Shown here one piece after another: positions 4,652-7,837 of a stretch of DNA of 7,837 nt (its first letter is position 1; every line of letters begins with the position of its first letter). The position numbers and the translations under genes were made by a program. The DNA lies in assembly GCA_025057405.1 (NCBI GenBank), contig JANWXV010000022.1:1-7837 (forward strand). Direction: 5' to 3'. This stretch comes from Candidatus Bipolaricaulota bacterium (GTDB taxonomy: Bacteria; Bipolaricaulota; Bipolaricaulia; RBG-16-55-9; DRXL01). The notes under the pieces are model-generated. The model made no database searches. It saw only the letters and a program-made list of their open reading frames with translations, and was not told where the DNA came from.

Positions 4652-5913
4652 CGTATGATCAGATGCTCCAGAAGCTGTACGGTCTCAAAGGCTCTGGGTT
4701 AGACTTAGAGAGAATTCTCACGCTCTTGGGGGAGCCACAGAAGAGACTTCAAGCTGTGCGCATCGCTGGCACCAACGGCAAAGGCTCCGTAGCGGCCTTT
4801 CTCGCGCAGATCTGGCAAGAGAGCGGCTATCGCGTGGGGCTGTTCACCTCGCCGCATCTGATCTCTCCCGAAGAGCGCATTCAGATCAATCGCCAACTCA
4901 TCTCTTCGGAAGAGTTTCAGCGAGAGTTCGAGCGCGTCTGGTCTGTAATAGAAAGACTTTACGGGGCTGAGAGCGAGCAACGCGCGCGCTTCTTTGAAAT
5001 CTTGGCGCTGATGGCGCTCGACTATTTTGCTCATCAGAACGTAGATGACGCGGTGATCGAGTGCGGCGTGGGCGCGCGGCGCGACGCGACCAGAGTGATC
5101 GCTTCTCACGTCTCAGTGCTGACCAACGTCGCGCTCGATCACACCGAGACGCTGGGGCCGACGATCGCGCAGATCGCTTATGAGAAGGCCGCCGTCGTCT
5201 CGGAGGGTGGGATGCTGATCACCGGCGAGAGCCAGCCCGACGCGCTGCGCGAGATCGAGCGCGAAGTTTCTGTCAAAAAAGCCCAGCTCCGTCGGCTCGA
5301 TTTAGAGAAGATCTCGCTCGTTCATCAAGATTGGGACGGGCAGATTTTCAGTTGGCATTCATGGAAGGACGTAGAGATCGGAATGCTGGGGGCGCACCAG
5401 TGCGCCAACGCTGTCTTGGCGCTCGAAGCAGCGCTGGCGCTCAACGACCCTCAGATTGACGAGCGCGCGCTGCGCGCAGGGCTGAAGAAGGCACGCTGGC
5501 CGGGACGGATGGAGTTGCTCCACAAAAAACCCTATGTTATGCTAGACGGTGCGAAGAACCCCGCGGGGCTGAGCGCTCTGCGCCAAGCCTTAGAAAGGCT
5601 GAGCTTTGATCGCTTAATGTTAGTCATAGGGATCTCCAATCGTAAAGACATAGATGCGATGCTCGACGCTATTCTGCCGATCGCGGACGGCGTGATCGCC
5701 ACGCAAGCGGAGTTTCGCGGGATCAGCGCCGAGTTTTTAGCTCAGAAAGTTCGTGAGCACGGTCAGCGCTGTCGGGGCATTCCCCGACCGTCGGAGGCGC
5801 TGGAGCAGGCGCTCGCGCAAGCGAACGAGAACGATCTAGTCTGTGTTACGGGTTCGCTCTTTTTGGTAGGGGCGGCCAAGAGGTGGTGGGCCGAACGCTC
5901 TCAAATCGTATGA
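4648..5913 (+). CDS. folC: FolC: dihydrofolate synthase / folylpolyglutamate synthase
   Basis: FolC is a cytoplasmic Mur-ligase-fold enzyme. It uses ATP to join glutamate to dihydropteroate, and usually to extend folate polyglutamates. The 421-residue product is of normal length. It shows the P-loop GTNGKGS (41-47), FTSPHL (66-71), TNVALDHTETLG (159-170), EKA with Lys180 (179-181), the GAHQCANA segment (248-255), GRME (286-289) and TGSLFLVG (401-408). Several usual positions differ: the GGRLDATN motif reads GARRDATR (142-149), EKAGI reads EKAAV, and DGAHNP reads DGAKNP (300-305, His to Lys at 303). These suggest a divergent FolC, perhaps with altered polyglutamylation, but the core is intact. 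It starts inside the phosphoesterase stop (ATGA) and ends overlapping folB (ATGA), which points to coupled translation. Confidence 0.95.
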   Translation: MTYDQMLQKLYGLKGSGLDLERILTLLGEPQKRLQAVRIAGTNGKGSVAAFLAQIWQESGYRVGLFTSPHLISPEERIQINRQLISSEEFQREFERVWSVIERLYGAESEQRARFFEILALMALDYFAHQNVDDAVIECGVGARRDATRVIASHVSVLTNVALDHTETLGPTIAQIAYEKAAVVSEGGMLITGESQPDALREIEREVSVKKAQLRRLDLEKISLVHQDWDGQIFSWHSWKDVEIGMLGAHQCANAVLALEAALALNDPQIDERALRAGLKKARWPGRMELLHKKPYVMLDGAKNPAGLSALRQALERLSFDRLMLVIGISNRKDIDAMLDAILPIADGVIATQAEFRGISAEFLAQKVREHGQRCRGIPRPSEALEQALAQANENDLVCVTGSLFLVGAAKRWWAERSQIV

Positions 5914-6269
5914 TGGGGCGTCTGATGATTGAGGGGGTACAGCTCTTTGGGCATCACGGAGCGACCCAAGAAGAGCGTGAGCGTGGGCAGCTCTTCTCGC
6001 TCGATCTAGAGCTAGAGCTGGACTTCCCCAGCCAAGACGATCTCGCGCACACGGTGGATTATGTTCGGGTGATCGAGATCGCGCAGCGCGTGAACCAAGA
6101 TCAGTCGTTTCAGCTCTTAGAGAGCTTCGCACGAGTTGTAGCCGAAGAGGTGCTCAGCCATCTCTCTCCGGTGCGGCGGGTGCGGGTGCGCGTCTGTAAA
6201 GGGCGTCCGCCGCTGCCGCCGGGAATGCACGTGGAGAGCGTCGCTGCCGAAGTCGTCCGAGGGAGATAA
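5910..6269 (+). CDS. folB: FolB: dihydroneopterin aldolase
   Basis: FolB cleaves 7,8-dihydroneopterin to 6-hydroxymethyl-7,8-dihydropterin and glycolaldehyde, one step before FolK. From ATG 5910 the product is 119 residues, typical for the family. The start IEGVQLFGHHGATQEERERG matches the family's first strand and loop, with the conserved Glu at 21 or 22. HTVDYVRV holds Tyr51, LLESFA holds Glu71, and Lys97 (VRVCKGRPP) matches the catalytic lysine. The closing strand is HVESVAAEV. The frame also allows ATG at 5913 and 5925 and is open back to 5883, but ATG 5910 overlaps the folC stop by four bases, the same arrangement as upstream. No clear Shine-Dalgarno is present, so coupling to folC translation is likely. 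Confidence 0.93.
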   Translation: MMGRLMIEGVQLFGHHGATQEERERGQLFSLDLELELDFPSQDDLAHTVDYVRVIEIAQRVNQDQSFQLLESFARVVAEEVLSHLSPVRRVRVRVCKGRPPLPPGMHVESVAAEVVRGR

Positions 6270-6760
6270 TGCGCGTGTATGTAGGGCTAGGATCGAATCT
6301 GGGAGATAGAGCGGGTTTTATTAAAGCAGCGATAGAAGCGCTGGCGCGAACTCCCCAGATACGCGTTTTGCGCTGTGCTCGGCTCTACGAGAGCGCCCCC
6401 GTGGGAGTCCCTCAGCAGCCCTGGTTTCTCAACACTGTTATTGAGCTGGAGACGACGTTAAGTCCGCGAGAGCTGCTGGCTCTCTGTAAAGAGATCGAGC
6501 GAGCGTTAGGACGGCAGCCGCGAGAGCGTCACGGCCCCCGCGAGATCGATTTAGATATTCTGCTCTACGACGATCTTGTGCTCTGCGAACCCGATCTCAT
6601 TCTCCCCCACCCGGAGCTGCACCGTCGTCGCTTCGTGCTCATGCCGTTGCTCGAGCTGGCTCCCCATCAGATACACCCCGTGATGAAACAACCGTTACGT
6701 CAACTGCTGGCTTGGCTCGGAGACCCTCAGGAGGTGAACGTCTATAGAGATCTTAATTGA
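6269..6760 (+). CDS. folK: FolK: 6-hydroxymethyl-7,8-dihydropterin pyrophosphokinase
   Basis: FolK transfers pyrophosphate from ATP to 6-hydroxymethyl-7,8-dihydropterin, making the substrate for dihydropteroate synthase. The 163-residue product is full length. It has the N-terminal GLGSNLGD (6-13), the pterin-binding YESAPVGVPQQPWFLN (40-55), and the signature GRQPRERHGPREIDLDILLY (81-100), in which Asp94 and Asp96 should bind the two magnesium ions. PHPELHRRRFVLMPL (113-127) completes the usual set. ATG 6269 shares its A with the folB TAA stop, and GAGG at 6259-6262 lies 6 bases upstream. The last 17 bases overlap the proposed start of the RNase E/G gene, whose Shine-Dalgarno lies within folK codons. 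Confidence 0.97.
   Translation: MRVYVGLGSNLGDRAGFIKAAIEALARTPQIRVLRCARLYESAPVGVPQQPWFLNTVIELETTLSPRELLALCKEIERALGRQPRERHGPREIDLDILLYDDLVLCEPDLILPHPELHRRRFVLMPLLELAPHQIHPVMKQPLRQLLAWLGDPQEVNVYRDLN
6729..6737 (+). promoter_or_regulatory. Perfect Shine-Dalgarno deciding a non-canonical AUA start
   Basis: AGGAGGTGA is fully complementary to the 3' end of 16S rRNA. It sits inside folK, 6 bases before the ATA at 6744. No ATG, GTG or TTG follows in the RNase E/G frame until 6810, 72 bases away. The only other features it could serve are shadow frames. This site therefore argues that RNase E/G translation begins at ATA 6744. Confidence 0.75.
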
Positions 6761-7837
6761 GACGCTCGGTCCGCGTACCCGCGTCGCGATCTTAGAGAAC
6801 AAGCGCCTGATGGAGATCTATTATGAAGACCCGCAGCGCATCTTGGGGAATATCTACAAAGGGATTGTGCGGGACATCCTGCCGGGGATCAATGCGACGT
6901 TTGTAGACGTGGGGAAGGGGCAGAATCTCTTTCTCTCGTTCAAAGAACTGACCGATGCGCAGCTCAAGGGCCATCGGCGCGGCGCGACGATCCAGAAGAT
7001 CCTCAAGGGCGGCCAACAGCTGATTATCCAAGTCAAGCGCGAGGCGATTGGCAGCAAGAACCCGCAAGGGACCCTCAAGATCAGCCTGCCGGGGCGCTAC
7101 TGGGTCTTCTTGCCCACCGACGAGCGCCTGGGCGCGTCGCGGCGTATTGCTGACGAGCGCGAGAGTCGCCGGCTCAAGCGCATCGCCCGAAAGCTCAAGA
7201 AAGCGGGCGAAGGGCTGATCGCGCGCACCGCCGCGCAAGGGGCCTCCGAAGAAGACTTGGAGCGCGATTTTAACTATCTCTTGGGCACGTGGAAGGGGAT
7301 CGAAGAGAAAGCGCAGCGCACGAGCGCTCCCGCTCTGCTCTATCGTGGGCCGGACTTGGTCAAGGCGATCTTGCGAGACCGACTCTTGGAAAACGTCGAG
7401 CGCGTCTTAGTGGACAGCAACGAAGTCCATCAAGAGATCCTGGATTTTTTGCGCTATATGCACATGGATGGGTATATAGATTTAGTGCAGCTTTATCGGG
7501 GGAAGCGTCCGCTCTTTGAGGTGCACGGGGTTGAGAGCCAATTGCGCGAGAGCCTCCAGCCCAAGGTGAAGCTCCCTGGGGGAGGCTATCTAGTCATCGC
7601 CGAGACCGAGGCCCTCACGGCGATTGACGTGAACACCGGCAGCGATGTCAAGCATCAGAACCAAGAGACGGCGATTCTCAACACCAACTTAGAAGCGGCC
7701 GTGGAGATCCCCCGACAGCTCCGGTTGCGCAAGCTGAGCGGGATCATCATCGCCGATTTTGTGGACATGAAGCGGCGGGATCATTTGGAGAAGGTGATTC
7801 GCAAACTGCAAGAAGAGTTGAAGAAAGATCGAGTTCC
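6744..7837 (+). CDS. rng: Ribonuclease E/G family endoribonuclease, partial (3' end off the window)
   Basis: RNase E/G cuts single-stranded RNA endonucleolytically in mRNA decay and in rRNA and tRNA processing. The frame is open from 6738 to the right edge: 364 codons from ATA 6744. It contains the N-terminal EILIETLGPRTRVAIL, the S1 domain with NIYKGIVRDILPGINATFVD (36-55), SLPGRYWVF (114-122), the 5'-sensor RTA (161-163), IDVNTG (294-299) with catalytic Asp295, and IIIADFVDM (334-342) with Asp338. The spacings Arg161-Asp295 (134) and Asp295-Asp338 (43) equal those of E. coli RNase E (Arg169, Asp303, Asp346). The zinc-link CPxCxG and the C-terminus lie beyond the window, so RNase G and RNase E cannot be told apart. 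The start codon appears to be AUA; ATG 6810 would remove 22 conserved residues and has no good Shine-Dalgarno. Confidence 0.93.
   Translation, partial: MEILIETLGPRTRVAILENKRLMEIYYEDPQRILGNIYKGIVRDILPGINATFVDVGKGQNLFLSFKELTDAQLKGHRRGATIQKILKGGQQLIIQVKREAIGSKNPQGTLKISLPGRYWVFLPTDERLGASRRIADERESRRLKRIARKLKKAGEGLIARTAAQGASEEDLERDFNYLLGTWKGIEEKAQRTSAPALLYRGPDLVKAILRDRLLENVERVLVDSNEVHQEILDFLRYMHMDGYIDLVQLYRGKRPLFEVHGVESQLRESLQPKVKLPGGGYLVIAETEALTAIDVNTGSDVKHQNQETAILNTNLEAAVEIPRQLRLRKLSGIIIADFVDMKRRDHLEKVIRKLQEELKKDRV

Noticed and set aside
5883..5885. Upstream ATG for folB
   Set aside because: It would add nine residues (MVGRTLSNR) that do not fit the family's N-terminus and would lie deep inside folC. 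The ATGA overlap at 5910 matches the operon's pattern.
6738..6740. ACG as the start of RNase E/G
   Set aside because: It touches the Shine-Dalgarno with no spacer, so initiation there is unlikely.
6810..6812. ATG as the start of RNase E/G
   Set aside because: It would delete 22 residues conserved in the family and lacks a good Shine-Dalgarno, whereas AGGAGGTGA is ideally placed for 6744. It could still be an internal start.
6792..7238. Minus-strand open frame opposite the RNase E/G gene
   Set aside because: The plus strand here encodes conserved RNase E/G sequence through the S1 domain and beyond; the opposing frame is a codon-bias shadow.

Overview
The window is bacterial DNA. It has Shine-Dalgarno-led genes with four-base ATGA overlaps, two class II tRNA-Ser genes without an encoded CCA end, and sigma70-like promoters (TTGCAA/TTGCAC, 17 bp spacer, TAGAAT/TACAAT). 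It carries a folate gene cluster and an RNase E/G gene. Base composition is moderately GC-rich. No gene fixes the phylum. The mix of secreted plastocyanin-like proteins, a CHRD domain and unusual motif variants suggests an uncultured, deep-branching lineage of the Bipolaricaulota/Acetothermia or Chloroflexota sort, but this is a low-confidence guess.

Layout. Bases 1-2947 are on the minus strand. Read in the direction of transcription they hold: (a) a membrane-anchored protein with an extracytoplasmic sensor-like segment and a C-terminal OmpR-type winged helix (2947-2018); (b) a small secreted helical protein of unknown function (1913-1380); (c) a secreted protein with a complete type 1 copper site and a second, cysteine-less cupredoxin-like domain (1277-645); (d) a secreted cupredoxin-CHRD fusion that runs off the left edge (604-1). 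Bases 2948-3022 are a divergent control region, followed by tRNA-Ser(UGA), a 150-bp spacer with hairpins, a promoter and a four-copy heptamer repeat, and then tRNA-Ser(GCU).

From 3380 to the right edge everything is on the plus strand and tightly packed: a lipoprotein, an MJ0037-like metallophosphoesterase interrupted in frame by a REP-like palindrome, folC, folB, folK, and the 5' part of an RNase E/G gene. Gaps and overlaps there are +12, -4, -4, -1 and -17 bp, which suggests one operon, possibly read from the promoter ahead of tRNA-Ser(GCU). FolB makes 6-hydroxymethyl-7,8-dihydropterin, FolK pyrophosphorylates it, and FolC acts after dihydropteroate synthase (folP, not in this window) to form dihydrofolate and polyglutamates.

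The most notable points are: (1) the RNase E/G frame has no ATG, GTG or TTG at its expected start, but a perfect AGGAGGTGA Shine-Dalgarno lies 6 bases before an in-frame ATA; (2) a 70-bp two-stem palindrome is read through as about 24 extra residues between the HGD and GHEH motifs of the phosphoesterase; (3) the regulator is laid out opposite to ToxR/CadC, as a histidine-kinase-like sensor with the kinase replaced by a DNA-binding domain, and may be made from a leaderless mRNA. I found no CRISPR array, insertion sequence, integrase or defence system.
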